A stretch of DNA of 64,000 bases from CAYSQW01 sp964433135 (GTDB lineage Bacteria > Acidobacteriota > Aminicenantia > Aminicenantales > Aminicenantaceae): assembly GCA_964433135.1 (NCBI GenBank), contig CAYSQW010000006.1:1-64000 (forward strand). The letters are read 5' to 3'. The position numbers and the translations under genes were made by a program. The notes under the pieces were generated by a model, which had not been told where the DNA came from, searched no databases, and worked only from the letters and a program-made list of their open reading frames with translations. Shown here one piece after another: positions 52,593 through 61,472 of the stretch. How positions within the stretch are numbered: position 1 is the first letter of the stretch; every line of letters starts with the position of its first letter.

Positions 52593-53198
52593 ATGTTGTT
52601 TGTGATAACGGGACCTTCCGGAAGCGGAAAATCCACGCTTGTCCGAGGGGTGATCAAGGAGTTGGAAAATATCGATTTTTCAATCTCCCTCACCACTCGG
52701 AAAAAGAGATCGGATGAAAAAGAAGGCGCGGATTATTATTTCGTTTCCGAGGAGCGTTTCAAGCAGTTGATACAGGAAAAGATGCTCATGGAATGGACCG
52801 TTATCCATGGCCATTATTACGGAACGGCAAAACGTGAAATCGAAAAGAAAGGGATCCGGAACGACCTCATCCTCGATATCGATGTCAACGGGGCCAAACA
52901 GACCAAGGCCAAGGCGAAAAAGGCCGTTTTTATTTTCATCCTGCCTCCCGTCTTCCGGGAATTGAAGCTCAGGCTGGAAAAACGGGGAGAGGAAAGCGCC
53001 GAGGCCATCCGGAAAAGGCTGAACACGGCCAAAAAGGAAATCCGTCATTATCACGAATTCGACTACGTGATCGTTAATGATGATCTCAAAAGGGCTGTCG
53101 CGGACCTCAAGTCGATTATCTTGAGCGTCAGGTGCCGGCTCGATATCCGGCAAAAAGAGATCATGCCGATTCTTCGCAGTTTTTCAGAAGATGAATGA
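52593..53198 (+). CDS. gmk: Guanylate kinase
   Basis: The product has 201 residues. ATG at 52593 (MLFVITGPSGSGKSTLVRGV, P-loop). GMP-binding region SLTTRKKRSDEKEGADYYFV and the lid ILPPVFRELKLRLEKRGEES are standard. It converts GMP to GDP with ATP. In many bacteria rpoZ follows gmk; here coaBC begins directly, 10 bases after the stop. Confidence 0.96.
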   Translation: MLFVITGPSGSGKSTLVRGVIKELENIDFSISLTTRKKRSDEKEGADYYFVSEERFKQLIQEKMLMEWTVIHGHYYGTAKREIEKKGIRNDLILDIDVNGAKQTKAKAKKAVFIFILPPVFRELKLRLEKRGEESAEAIRKRLNTAKKEIRHYHEFDYVIVNDDLKRAVADLKSIILSVRCRLDIRQKEIMPILRSFSEDE

Positions 53199-53208
53199 GG
53201 ATGCCGTA

Positions 53209-54399
53209 ATGAAAGTCATATTGGGCGTGAGCTCCTCCATCAGCATTTACAAGGCCTGCGAAATCCTCCGCAGGCTGCAGAAAGAAGATCTGGATGTGCA
53301 TGTGATCATGACGCCCCATGCCGGCCGAATGATCGACCCTCTGCTTTTCGGCGCTCTTTCCGGAAATCCGGTGGGTACGGATGTTTTTCGGGATGAAGCC
53401 GCACACGGGATCTCTCATATTTCGCTGGCGCGGGATGCTGCGCTTTATTTGGTCGCGCCGGCCACGGCGAACCTTATCGCTAAGTTCGCCGCCGGGATCG
53501 CGGACGATTTTCCTTCCACGTTTTTTCTGGCGGCACACTGCCCGGTGTTGATCGCTCCCGCCATGAACCACATGATGTACAGACATGAACAAACTCAGGA
53601 AAACATCCGTCGTCTTCGGAGAAAAAACGTCCATATCATCGATCCCGAAGAGGGTTACCTTGCCTGCGGAGACGAAGGCGCCGGCCGGCTGGCCGATCCG
53701 GAACGGATCGTGAAACAGGGGGTTCAACTTATCCGGGGAGCACGATCATTGGCGAATAAAACCGTCGTGATAACCGCGGGGCCTACCCGGGAGCATCTGG
53801 ACCCGGTGCGTTTTTTCAGCAACCGATCCACCGGAAAGATGGGATTTGCTTTGGCTGAAGAAGCCCGCCGCCGCGGGGCGGATGTGCTGCTGATTTCGGG
53901 GCCCGTCGCCTTGTCTCCTCCCGTGGGGGTGCGTTTCGTACCGGTGGTTTCAACCGATGAGATGGCCCGAGCCGTGGATGAGGCGTTTCCCCAATCGGAC
54001 ATCGTGTTGATGGCCGCCGCGGTGATGGATTTTACACCGAGCGCCGTTTTCGACCGGAAGATCAAAAAGAGCGGGATGGCCGATTCGGTGAAAATGAATC
54101 CCACCCCCGATATATTGGAAGGCCTCGGCCGACGGAAGGAGGACAAGGTCCTGGTCGGATTCGCGGCTGAAACGGAAGATCTTAGGGCCAATGCCCGGGC
54201 CAAGCTCAAGCGAAAGAACTGCGATTTGCTGGTCGTCAATGATGTCTCGCGCCGTGATATCGGTTTCGAGTCGGATGAAAATCAGGTCGTCTTGATTACG
54301 CCGGATGGAGAAGAGCAGGAAACCGGAAAGACCGGCAAACGTGATATCAGTCGAACCATATGGGACAAGATCGAGGAGATCAGTGGACGAAAGAGATAA
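53209..54399 (+). CDS. coaBC: Bifunctional phosphopantothenoylcysteine decarboxylase/phosphopantothenate-cysteine ligase
   Basis: The product has 396 residues. The ATG at 53209 has GAGG 8 bases upstream; ATG 53191 inside gmk is less likely. The CoaC flavin half shows VSSSISIYKACE, PATANLIAKFAAG, IAPAMNHMMY and the Cys motif YLACGDEGAGRL. The CoaB half begins at about residue 185 with VVITAGPTREHLDPVRFFSN and RSTGKMGFALAE, and has KIKKSG and VNDVSRRDIGF. It carries out two steps of coenzyme A synthesis; coaD, a later step, lies at the other end of this window. Confidence 0.95.
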   Translation: MKVILGVSSSISIYKACEILRRLQKEDLDVHVIMTPHAGRMIDPLLFGALSGNPVGTDVFRDEAAHGISHISLARDAALYLVAPATANLIAKFAAGIADDFPSTFFLAAHCPVLIAPAMNHMMYRHEQTQENIRRLRRKNVHIIDPEEGYLACGDEGAGRLADPERIVKQGVQLIRGARSLANKTVVITAGPTREHLDPVRFFSNRSTGKMGFALAEEARRRGADVLLISGPVALSPPVGVRFVPVVSTDEMARAVDEAFPQSDIVLMAAAVMDFTPSAVFDRKIKKSGMADSVKMNPTPDILEGLGRRKEDKVLVGFAAETEDLRANARAKLKRKNCDLLVVNDVSRRDIGFESDENQVVLITPDGEEQETGKTGKRDISRTIWDKIEEISGRKR

Positions 54400-55075
54400 C
54401 CGTTGGCGTTCCGATCTGAAAGATCGGCTGGAATATTTTAATCAGATGGGGATCGACGACGTGGCTTCGGAAACGGCCGGCGTGGTTCGGGCGGATCGAA
54501 CGTCCCCGCCGCCGAATCGTCGCCTGGAAGAGATCGCGGCGCGAATCCGCTCCTGCCGGCGCTGTCCGCTGTCGGAAACGCGAAGGAACGCTGTGCCGGG
54601 CGAGGGGAATTCTTCCGCCGATCTGATGTTCATCGGAGAAGCTCCAGGCAGGGATGAGGATGCCCGGGGAATCCCCTTTGTGGGACGCGCGGGGCAGCTT
54701 TTGACGCGTATCATCAAGGCCATGAAACTCGAGAGAGGCGATGTGTTTATCTCCAATGTCGTCAAGTGCCGGCCGCCGGATAATCGAAATCCCAATCGGA
54801 TCGAAATCGAAACCTGCCATGGATATATTCTGGAACAGATCGATCTGATCAAGCCGAAGGTCATCGTTACCTTGGGAAATATTCCGACCCGGTTCTTCCT
54901 TGATACCACCCGCGGAATAACGGCCCTCCGAGGGGAATTCCAGGAATTCCAGGGGATCAAGGTGATGCCTACGTTTCATCCCTCATACCTTGTAAGAAAC
55001 GAGGCCAATCGTGTTCTCAGAAAAAACGTCTGGGAAGATATGCAGCAAGTGATGGCCTTCCTGGGCATAGAATGA
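54383..55075 (+). CDS. Uracil-DNA glycosylase, family 4 (iron-sulfur)
   Basis: The product has about 230 residues. GTG at 54383 has GAGGAG 4 bases upstream and overlaps coaBC by 17 bases; a longer frame from 54305 would overlap by 95 bases. Family 4 signature: SCRRCPLSETRR, GEAPGRDEDARGIPFVGRAG (motif A), VVKCRPPDNRNP, ETCHGY (cluster Cys) and TFHPSYLVRN (motif B). The four Cys bind a 4Fe-4S cluster. It removes uracil from DNA, starting base-excision repair. It overlaps priA by ATGA. Confidence 0.94.
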   Translation: MDERDNRWRSDLKDRLEYFNQMGIDDVASETAGVVRADRTSPPPNRRLEEIAARIRSCRRCPLSETRRNAVPGEGNSSADLMFIGEAPGRDEDARGIPFVGRAGQLLTRIIKAMKLERGDVFISNVVKCRPPDNRNPNRIEIETCHGYILEQIDLIKPKVIVTLGNIPTRFFLDTTRGITALRGEFQEFQGIKVMPTFHPSYLVRNEANRVLRKNVWEDMQQVMAFLGIE

Positions 55076-57216
55076 CGCTTTACGCAGAAATCGCCCTTCC
55101 GCTTCCGTTGGAGACGTGTTTCATCTATACGGTGCCGGATCAGCTGCGGGATAAGATCAAAATCGGATCCAGAGCGTGTGTCCCTTTCGGTCAGCGGAAG
55201 CTGACCGGCGTCGTCGTCCGGCTTCGACAGCGGGGCGCCCCTCAACACATCAAGATGAAGTCGATTCAGTCGCTTCAGGATGAGATCCCGCCGTTTTCCG
55301 AAAGTTTTCTGAATTTCACCCGGAGATTGAGTGCTTATTATTATTCTTCCTGGGGCGAGGTCCTGGCCGCGTCACTTCCCTCGACTGCGGAGTCCCGGGC
55401 CGGGATTCGGATCCGCCTCACTGCGGCGGGAGAGCGTGCCATCGATGCGGAGACCGCGGAAGGTAAAGAAATGGAAGTCCTCCGGATTTTGCGGAAAAGG
55501 GCGTATTCCGAATCCACGTTGAAACGGAAAACGGATATGTCCTCGGGAAGGGCACTTCTGGCCCGGATGGAAAAGAAGGCGTGGATCGCTTTCGAACGCA
55601 GACCCGCGGCGAAACCCGCCCTCAAGGCCTCGGATCCGATGCCGATGCAGATGGTGATGGACTTCTCATTGGATGCCGATGCCGCCGCCAAAGTCGATTT
55701 GATCGCCCGGGCCCTGGAGACCGGTGTCTTTAACGAATATCTTCTTTTCGGGCCGGCTGAGAAAAGAAACGCGGTGTATGTAAGTTTGATAAAAAAAACG
55801 CTTGAGCGTCGAAAGAAAGTTCTTTTCCTGGTTCCTGAAATAGCGCTTGCCGCTCCCTTCGTGGAGAAACTGCTGCTTTACATGGGAACGAAAGCCGAGG
55901 TGATTCACAGCCGGCTGAGCGAAGGCCGCAAAGCCCGGATCTGGGAGCGGATCAGGCGGGGAGAGGTGGACGTCGTCCTGGGGCCCCGATCCGTCATCCT
56001 CACACCGCTGGAAGGACTGGGTCTTGTGATCGTCGAAGAGGAACAGGACGATTCGTATTATCAAAACGAAAGCCCGGTTTATGATGCCCGCCGGGGAGCT
56101 CGACTGCGCGGACGTCTGGAAGGGGCGGTTGTCGTATCAGGCTCGGAGAATCCGTCGGTGGAATCCTTCCATCGGGCGAAAAAGAACCGCGGCCTGATCA
56201 TGCTGAAACATTCCAGCCGTAGGAAACCGATGACGATCCTTCCGGCGGGAAGAAGCGCTCAAATGATGACCGCGGAGCTGGAGCATCGGATTCGGCGCAA
56301 GGTGCACGAAGGCGGCCGTGTCTATGTCCTGTTCAATCGACGGGGCTATGCTTCTTATCTGACATGCCGGAGGTGTGGATATATTCCGCACTGCAAGCAA
56401 TGCGCGATCCCATTAAGTCTCCATAAGCAGGAAGATCGCCTTGTCTGTCATTACTGCAACAGTCGAACCGCTCGTATCAGCGTCTGCTCAAAATGTGGGA
56501 ACCGGATCATTGAGGCCAGAGGAATGGGAGTCGAGGCCGTTGCCGACGTACTGCGCCGCCGTATGCCGAAGGCACGCGTGCAGTGCTTCGACCGGGATAC
56601 CGTACGCACCCGAACTCAGTTCAAGGAGATCTCCTCCCGGCTCGAACGGAGGCAAATCGACATCCTCGTCGGTACGCAGTACTTGATGCACCAGACCCTG
56701 CTTCCGCCCGCCGAATGCGTCGTCATCCTTTCTCCGGAATCCCAGCTTGCTCGATCCGATTTTCGTGCCGGTCAGAAAACATTCCAGCAGATTCTGCAGG
56801 CGCATCGATTCGTTACCCGGGATCCTTCATCCGAAGTGTTGATCCAAACCCGGTGCGAAGATCACTACAGCATCCGGGCGGCCGCGGCTCATGACTATCC
56901 GCTGTTCTTTCGTAAAGAGATCGAATTTCGTGAGATGCTCGGATATCCTCCTTTCTCTTATCTGCTGGAGGTGGTGCTTCAAGGGGATACGCTCCGGACC
57001 TTGGGAAAAAAAACCAGAGAGATCACGGTGGAACTGAAAAGGAAATCACGGAATGTCGAGATCCTGGGGCCGGCGCTGGCACCCGTATCCCGAGTCAGGG
57101 GAAAGAGCCGTGCGCAGATCGTGCTGAAATCCGGAAGCAAACAGGATCTGGACGCGGCACTCGAAGGTTTTTTTGAGCGGTTTAAAATTCGCAAATCGAT
57201 CCGTCTCTACGAATAA
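55072..57216 (+). CDS. priA: Primosomal protein PriA with degraded helicase motifs
   Basis: The product has 714 residues in the PriA layout. The N-terminal DNA-binding domain (YAEIALPLPLETCFIYTVP, RACVPFGQRKLTGVVV) is sound. The zinc domain keeps eight Cys (CRRCGYIPHCKQC, CHYCNSRT, CSKCGNR). The helicase core does not: Walker A reads FGPAEKRNAVYV instead of GVTGSGKTEVY, motif II is VEEEQDDSYYQ instead of DEEHDSSYKQ, motif III is GSENPSVES instead of GSATPSLES, and the AGRAGR motif is missing (FQQILQAHRFVTRD). It cannot be an active ATPase by the known mechanism, as with the helicase-dead PriA of actinobacteria. Replication-fork binding may remain. The ATGA overlap with the glycosylase gene indicates coupling. 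Confidence 0.9.
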   Translation: MTLYAEIALPLPLETCFIYTVPDQLRDKIKIGSRACVPFGQRKLTGVVVRLRQRGAPQHIKMKSIQSLQDEIPPFSESFLNFTRRLSAYYYSSWGEVLAASLPSTAESRAGIRIRLTAAGERAIDAETAEGKEMEVLRILRKRAYSESTLKRKTDMSSGRALLARMEKKAWIAFERRPAAKPALKASDPMPMQMVMDFSLDADAAAKVDLIARALETGVFNEYLLFGPAEKRNAVYVSLIKKTLERRKKVLFLVPEIALAAPFVEKLLLYMGTKAEVIHSRLSEGRKARIWERIRRGEVDVVLGPRSVILTPLEGLGLVIVEEEQDDSYYQNESPVYDARRGARLRGRLEGAVVVSGSENPSVESFHRAKKNRGLIMLKHSSRRKPMTILPAGRSAQMMTAELEHRIRRKVHEGGRVYVLFNRRGYASYLTCRRCGYIPHCKQCAIPLSLHKQEDRLVCHYCNSRTARISVCSKCGNRIIEARGMGVEAVADVLRRRMPKARVQCFDRDTVRTRTQFKEISSRLERRQIDILVGTQYLMHQTLLPPAECVVILSPESQLARSDFRAGQKTFQQILQAHRFVTRDPSSEVLIQTRCEDHYSIRAAAAHDYPLFFRKEIEFREMLGYPPFSYLLEVVLQGDTLRTLGKKTREITVELKRKSRNVEILGPALAPVSRVRGKSRAQIVLKSGSKQDLDAALEGFFERFKIRKSIRLYE

Positions 57217-57256
57217 AGCCGGACCGTTCGGTCCCTGATGGAAAACGGCTTGGGAT

Positions 57257-58084
57257 TCAGCTTCCTTTTATAATATAGATTTCGACTTCTTCATGTTTTG
57301 GATCGATGTCATCGATCGTCGAGGTCTCTATTTGAGCACGTACAATCGTGGTGACGTTCCAGCTGAGCTGAGTGTTTTTCGGCCCGACGAAGGTGATGAC
57401 CGCGGTGCCGTCCGCATTTGTTTCGGCATACGTATTACGGGTGCCGTCCTCGAAATTACCCACGCCTGACAGAACGGAGAAAAAGATTTTTCGTCCCGCC
57501 AGCGGGACGCCGTTGGCCAGACGAGCGATGGCCTTGATCTCGCATTCCGGGTACTCGGAAGTCGCATACAGGACGTCGGGAGTCGCAAACAGGTCGAGCT
57601 TGATTCTGGTGACATCCCGATTGATGAATAGCGGGACGCTTTCGGTTATGAAATCTTTTCCTTCCCAGGCGGCGATGGCGTAAATGTAGACGGTGGCATC
57701 GGTCGAGAGTTCGTAAGAAAGCGGTCCGTGGTAAGTGACGGTGACGTTTCCGTCCTGGTCGGTCGTGACCTGCTTGACGGATTGGTTCCCATCGAAAAAG
57801 CCCACGTTGGTCTTGATGCCGCTTTCGTCGCGAACGTCGAAGTGGATGGTTCTGTCGGATAAAGGGAGTCCGTTGAATTTTACCAATTGGGCATGGATGG
57901 TTGTCGTCTCCCGCTCCGAACCCGCAAAGATGACGTTGGAAGTGGATGTTACGTTGAGAAGGACGGAATATGTGGACGGTCCCACCGGCGAAGGTTCTTC
58001 GACGGCCTTGGGGGTGCAGGAGGTAACGATGCCCAGGCATAAAAACAGTGAGACGATAATGACGGTTTTATTTTTCAGCTTCAT
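57257..58084 (-). CDS. Lipoprotein with bacterial Ig-like domains
   Basis: The product has about 275 residues. ATG at 58084 has AAGGATGG upstream; ATG 58093 is an alternative. A lipoprotein signal (LFLCLGIVTSC) is followed by two Ig-like (invasin/Big-type) repeats, each with the strand pattern ending GNVTVTYHGP or GTAVITFVGP and the motif PLSDRTIHFDV or PLAGRKIFFSV. It is the last gene of the coaD-pilMNOPQ run. It may help anchor or cap the pilus secretin, or bind surface ligands. No enzymatic residues are seen. Confidence 0.75.
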   Translation of the reverse strand: MKLKNKTVIIVSLFLCLGIVTSCTPKAVEEPSPVGPSTYSVLLNVTSTSNVIFAGSERETTTIHAQLVKFNGLPLSDRTIHFDVRDESGIKTNVGFFDGNQSVKQVTTDQDGNVTVTYHGPLSYELSTDATVYIYAIAAWEGKDFITESVPLFINRDVTRIKLDLFATPDVLYATSEYPECEIKAIARLANGVPLAGRKIFFSVLSGVGNFEDGTRNTYAETNADGTAVITFVGPKNTQLSWNVTTIVRAQIETSTIDDIDPKHEEVEIYIIKGS

Positions 58085-58095
58085 TTTTCCCATCC

Positions 58096-58701
58096 TTAGT
58101 CGTTGGCATAATTGGCGAAGTGGATCGTCAGGTACCCGGTGACGGTCACATTCCGGCTGGCTTGATCGTGCCCGTAAAAATCCACTTTTGCCGTTACGGT
58201 CAGGACGCCGTCTGCCCGACCTGTCTGGAGATTGACCAGCGGAGGCTCGTCTTTAGCGATAGCCCGAACGATCGTGAAATTGATATCGGTCGATTCTCCG
58301 ACCGTTACCATTGTGGACAGATGACCTTCAAATGCATAGGGGATATCGACGCCCTCTACGTTTTTTCCATCGGAACGTGAATAGGAGACGATATAGCGCG
58401 TGAGCGTGATGTCGTTGTAGGATGAAGGGCCGTTGACGGAATTGGGATCGATGAGTTCGGCTGTAAAAGCGGCGGTCGCGGCATCGGCGTGGATGGTCCC
58501 TATTTGGGTCGTGGGATCGACATGCAGAACATCGGACTCAAGAAAATTCGCGACTTGATCTTCCATGTCATAGCCGAGGATGTTTTCCAGGAGCAAACGC
58601 GTGGCGGATCTGCTTTCATCCGCGACGGGATTGCAGGAGCACAGCAGGAATATTCCCGGTACGATGACCATTATTGTTAAAATTGTTTTTATTTTACTCA
58701 T
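58096..58701 (-). CDS. Lipoprotein of unknown function downstream of pilQ
   Basis: The product has 201 residues. Signal with lipobox FLLCSC (Cys23), then a mature beta-rich chain (TLTRYIVSYSRSDGKNVEGV, VLTVTAKVDFYGHDQA, VTVTGYLTIHFANYAND). The family is not recognised. It lies 12 bases after pilQ and 11 bases before the Ig-like lipoprotein gene on the same strand, so co-transcription with the pilus operon is likely. A role in secretin assembly or pilus surface function is inference. Confidence 0.7.
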   Translation of the reverse strand: MSKIKTILTIMVIVPGIFLLCSCNPVADESRSATRLLLENILGYDMEDQVANFLESDVLHVDPTTQIGTIHADAATAAFTAELIDPNSVNGPSSYNDITLTRYIVSYSRSDGKNVEGVDIPYAFEGHLSTMVTVGESTDINFTIVRAIAKDEPPLVNLQTGRADGVLTVTAKVDFYGHDQASRNVTVTGYLTIHFANYAND

Positions 58702-58713
58702 TTCGGCACCCTG

Positions 58714-61020
58714 TTATTTGATTATTCTGGGAGTTATAAAAATGAGAAGTTCTCGATTTTGTTTTGTCCGTGCGAAGGACTTGAATAGATTCCCCAGGAT
58801 CGGGATCTTGTGCAGAAAAGGCACGCGTTCCCGGGTAATGGAATCTTCCGTTCGGTATATTCCGCCGATAACCGTCGTTCCTCCGTCCGGAACCATCACC
58901 GTCGTCTGAGCGCTCTGCATTGTGATCGGCGGGATGCCGTTGACCAGGTTAGCGAAATCCGCCGCGTTGTTGCGGATCTCGATGCGCATGATGATGGTTC
59001 CTTCGGCCGTGATCTGGGGGGTGGCCCGCAGTTCCAGCGCCGCATTGACGTAGCGCGTGGTGACCGTGAAATTGGCTACCGTCTGAACCGGGATCTGGCG
59101 ACCTTGGAGGATCTCGGCTTCTTGATTGTTTTGGGTGGTAACGCGCGGACAGGAGACGATTCGTCCCTCCCCGGAGGTCTCGAGTGCGGTCAGGGCGACG
59201 TCGAGGCGAATCGTGTCCAGAATATTGGCCGTGGAAATACCGACGGCCGACGTAAAGGCCGGCGCGGGCAGGTTGATGGCGTATCCTCCAAGAGGGCCGC
59301 CCAAGCCTTTGGTCGTGATTCCCTGGGGGATCATGGCTCCGTCCGAGAGGATTTTGTTCGGAAACTGCAGTGAAGTTTGGTTGCCGTAGAACGGATCGGC
59401 GGCAGCCTTCCATCCCCATTGGATACCCAGGTTGCGAACGAAATTAGAGGTGGCTTCCACGATCCGGGCTTCAATCGAAACCTGAGGAGTTGCGGTATCG
59501 AAAACCGTGATCAATCCCTCGAGGAGATCAAGCCGGTCCCTGACATCGGAGATCACGAGCGTATTGGTACGTTCGTCGACGATGATCTCTCCGCGCTCGG
59601 AGAGCTTGGATCTGAGAAGTTCTTGTACGTCGGATGCGCGGCTGTAGGAAAGCGACATGGTTTTGACCACCAAGGGCCCGGAAAGCTCCTGGCTTTCATC
59701 GATTTTTCTTTGATCTTCCTGTTCGCGTGTCAGCACACCGATCGGAGCGACACGCAGGACATTGCCTTCGATGGTTTTTCCCAGTTTGTTTTGTTTCAAA
59801 ACGATGTCGATAAATTGATCCCAGGGAACATCGGTGAAATCGCAGGTCACTGTTCCCGACACATCGGGATCGAAGACCACGTTGAGATCCACGAAGTGTC
59901 CGATGGAAAGGATGACGTCGCGGATATCGGCGTCTTTAAAGCGCGGGCTGATCAGTTCGCCGCTGTACTGCTGATCATTTTCCATCAAGGTACGGGGGAC
60001 GAACTGACTCTCCTGCTGGGGAGCGCTTTCGGGCGTTTCCGGGGCGGGGGGGTCCGTTTCGCCGGATTCCTCCGATATCACGGCGGCGGGAGGTGCTGTG
60101 GAATCGACCGCATCTGCAGCGGTCTCGACGGCGGGAGGAGGAGAGGGCTGCGGTGCCGGAGTCGATGCGCTTTCGGTTTCCAACGGGATCTCTTCAGGCC
60201 GGCTCTCGATGGGGTTCGGGATTTTTCTTGGAGGTCGGTGCTTGTGGAAGGAGATGACCACGGATTCGTCGTTTTCCATAAGGCTGTAGCATTTAGGCTC
60301 ATCGAGGTCGAATACGATGCGTGTGATGGGAGGGTCGGCAACCTGGAACTGTGCGGTGCGTACTTTCTTTACGCCCAGCTTGTTGACGGGGTAGCTGATG
60401 TTGGCGCTGGAATGGACGGCGCCGTACAGGTCGACGACCAGCCGCAGCGGGTTGTTCAGGGCGAATACGCGGGGAACCGCTTTCCGGTTGAGCCGGGCGG
60501 TAAAATCGAGGCGTGCTTCCGATTCCGAAAAATCGATGGCGGTGAAGAGGCTGTTGTCGGGAATCGTCCGTTTGATGATTTCTTTTTCCTCGGCCAGAAC
60601 ATCCTCATTCCGGGGGCCTTGAAGTTGATTCAATTCCACCACCGTGTCCTCACCCTGGGTGAAGATACGGTAGGGAACCCTTTCTTTGAGTCGGACCAGC
60701 ATGCGGTCGCCCTCGCTGCTTTGGTCGAAACGGATGTTTTCGACCATCGATGCCGGCTGGATCTGGAACATGGGTTCCTGGTTCGGGTTGATCTGCTTCA
60801 GGTCGATGATGATTGTCGCGGGCTGATCCTGGGAGTAATACGAACCCAGAATGGCAAGCGGTGCGCTGGACTGGACAACGATTCGCGTGCTGAGATTTCC
60901 CGAGTGAACGGCGATGTTATTTATGTCGATTGAGGACTCATTGTGGAGTGCAAATCCGCTTACCAGGGAAAGGGCACATAAAATGGAGAGGATCTGCCAA
61001 TATTTTTTCCCTTTCATCAT
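58714..61020 (-). CDS. pilQ: Type IV pilus secretin PilQ
   Basis: The product has 768 residues. Start at 61020 in a one-base overlap with pilP (TAATG). After the signal peptide come two AMIN domains (residues about 30-110 and 155-240), a Pro/Ala/Glu-rich linker (about 270-340), an STN/N0 domain (ISPRFKDADIRDVILSIGHF), an N1 domain and the secretin domain (TPQVSIEARIVEATSNFVRN, VPFLHKIPILGNLFKSF, LLIFITPRII). It forms the outer-membrane channel for pilus fibres. The AMIN domains bind peptidoglycan. Confidence 0.95.
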   Translation of the reverse strand: MMKGKKYWQILSILCALSLVSGFALHNESSIDINNIAVHSGNLSTRIVVQSSAPLAILGSYYSQDQPATIIIDLKQINPNQEPMFQIQPASMVENIRFDQSSEGDRMLVRLKERVPYRIFTQGEDTVVELNQLQGPRNEDVLAEEKEIIKRTIPDNSLFTAIDFSESEARLDFTARLNRKAVPRVFALNNPLRLVVDLYGAVHSSANISYPVNKLGVKKVRTAQFQVADPPITRIVFDLDEPKCYSLMENDESVVISFHKHRPPRKIPNPIESRPEEIPLETESASTPAPQPSPPPAVETAADAVDSTAPPAAVISEESGETDPPAPETPESAPQQESQFVPRTLMENDQQYSGELISPRFKDADIRDVILSIGHFVDLNVVFDPDVSGTVTCDFTDVPWDQFIDIVLKQNKLGKTIEGNVLRVAPIGVLTREQEDQRKIDESQELSGPLVVKTMSLSYSRASDVQELLRSKLSERGEIIVDERTNTLVISDVRDRLDLLEGLITVFDTATPQVSIEARIVEATSNFVRNLGIQWGWKAAADPFYGNQTSLQFPNKILSDGAMIPQGITTKGLGGPLGGYAINLPAPAFTSAVGISTANILDTIRLDVALTALETSGEGRIVSCPRVTTQNNQEAEILQGRQIPVQTVANFTVTTRYVNAALELRATPQITAEGTIIMRIEIRNNAADFANLVNGIPPITMQSAQTTVMVPDGGTTVIGGIYRTEDSITRERVPFLHKIPILGNLFKSFARTKQNRELLIFITPRIIK

Positions 61021-61472
61021 TATCGCTCCTCTGGATTTATTTCTTTGGTGATATTTCTAGCTTTGAATAAGGATATACCGCGACTACGCGTCTGACGAAA
61101 TATCGCCTTGTTGGCTTCGATGCTGAGGATATAGCCGTCGGCGAGGCGGTCGCCTTTCTTCAAGTAATAAGGAAATCCCTGCGGTCCGTTGACGATGGCA
61201 GTGAATCCGCCTTCCATCTCGATGATACCGATCAGGATGACGTCGGCGATGGTCATGCGGGGACCGTCTTCGGCGTCCGATTCGTCCTGGACATCGCGGC
61301 CCTCGAGAAGATCTCGAAAAGGATCCCGCCTCCCGGCGCGGTCGTAGGTCAGTATCGTTTTCCGCGGGATTTCGGGGATGACCTGGTCCTGAGCGGTTTG
61401 TTCTTGTGTCTGCGCCTGAGAAGGGATGCAGAGACACATCATGATCAGAAGCGAAAGAATGACGTTTCTCAT
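61020..61472 (-). CDS. pilP: Type IV pilus lipoprotein/alignment protein PilP
   Basis: The product has 150 residues. Overlaps pilO by ATGA and pilQ by one base. N-terminal signal (LSLLIMMCLCIPSQAQ) without a clear lipobox Cys at the usual place, although MCLC could serve. The PilP core is recognisable: LTYDRAGRRDPFRDLLEG, then a small beta domain (ADVILIGIIEMEGGFTAIVN). PilP links the inner-membrane PilNO complex to PilQ in the periplasm. Confidence 0.85.
   Translation of the reverse strand: MRNVILSLLIMMCLCIPSQAQTQEQTAQDQVIPEIPRKTILTYDRAGRRDPFRDLLEGRDVQDESDAEDGPRMTIADVILIGIIEMEGGFTAIVNGPQGFPYYLKKGDRLADGYILSIEANKAIFRQTRSRGISLFKARNITKEINPEER

Noticed and set aside
57221..57234. GGACCG-TT-CGGTCC dyad after priA
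   Set aside because: Loop too short and no T-run; not called as a terminator.
59377..60933. 518-codon open frame on the plus strand
   Set aside because: It is antisense to pilQ, whose domains are unmistakable. The frame is kept open by codon bias, and its translation has no family features.
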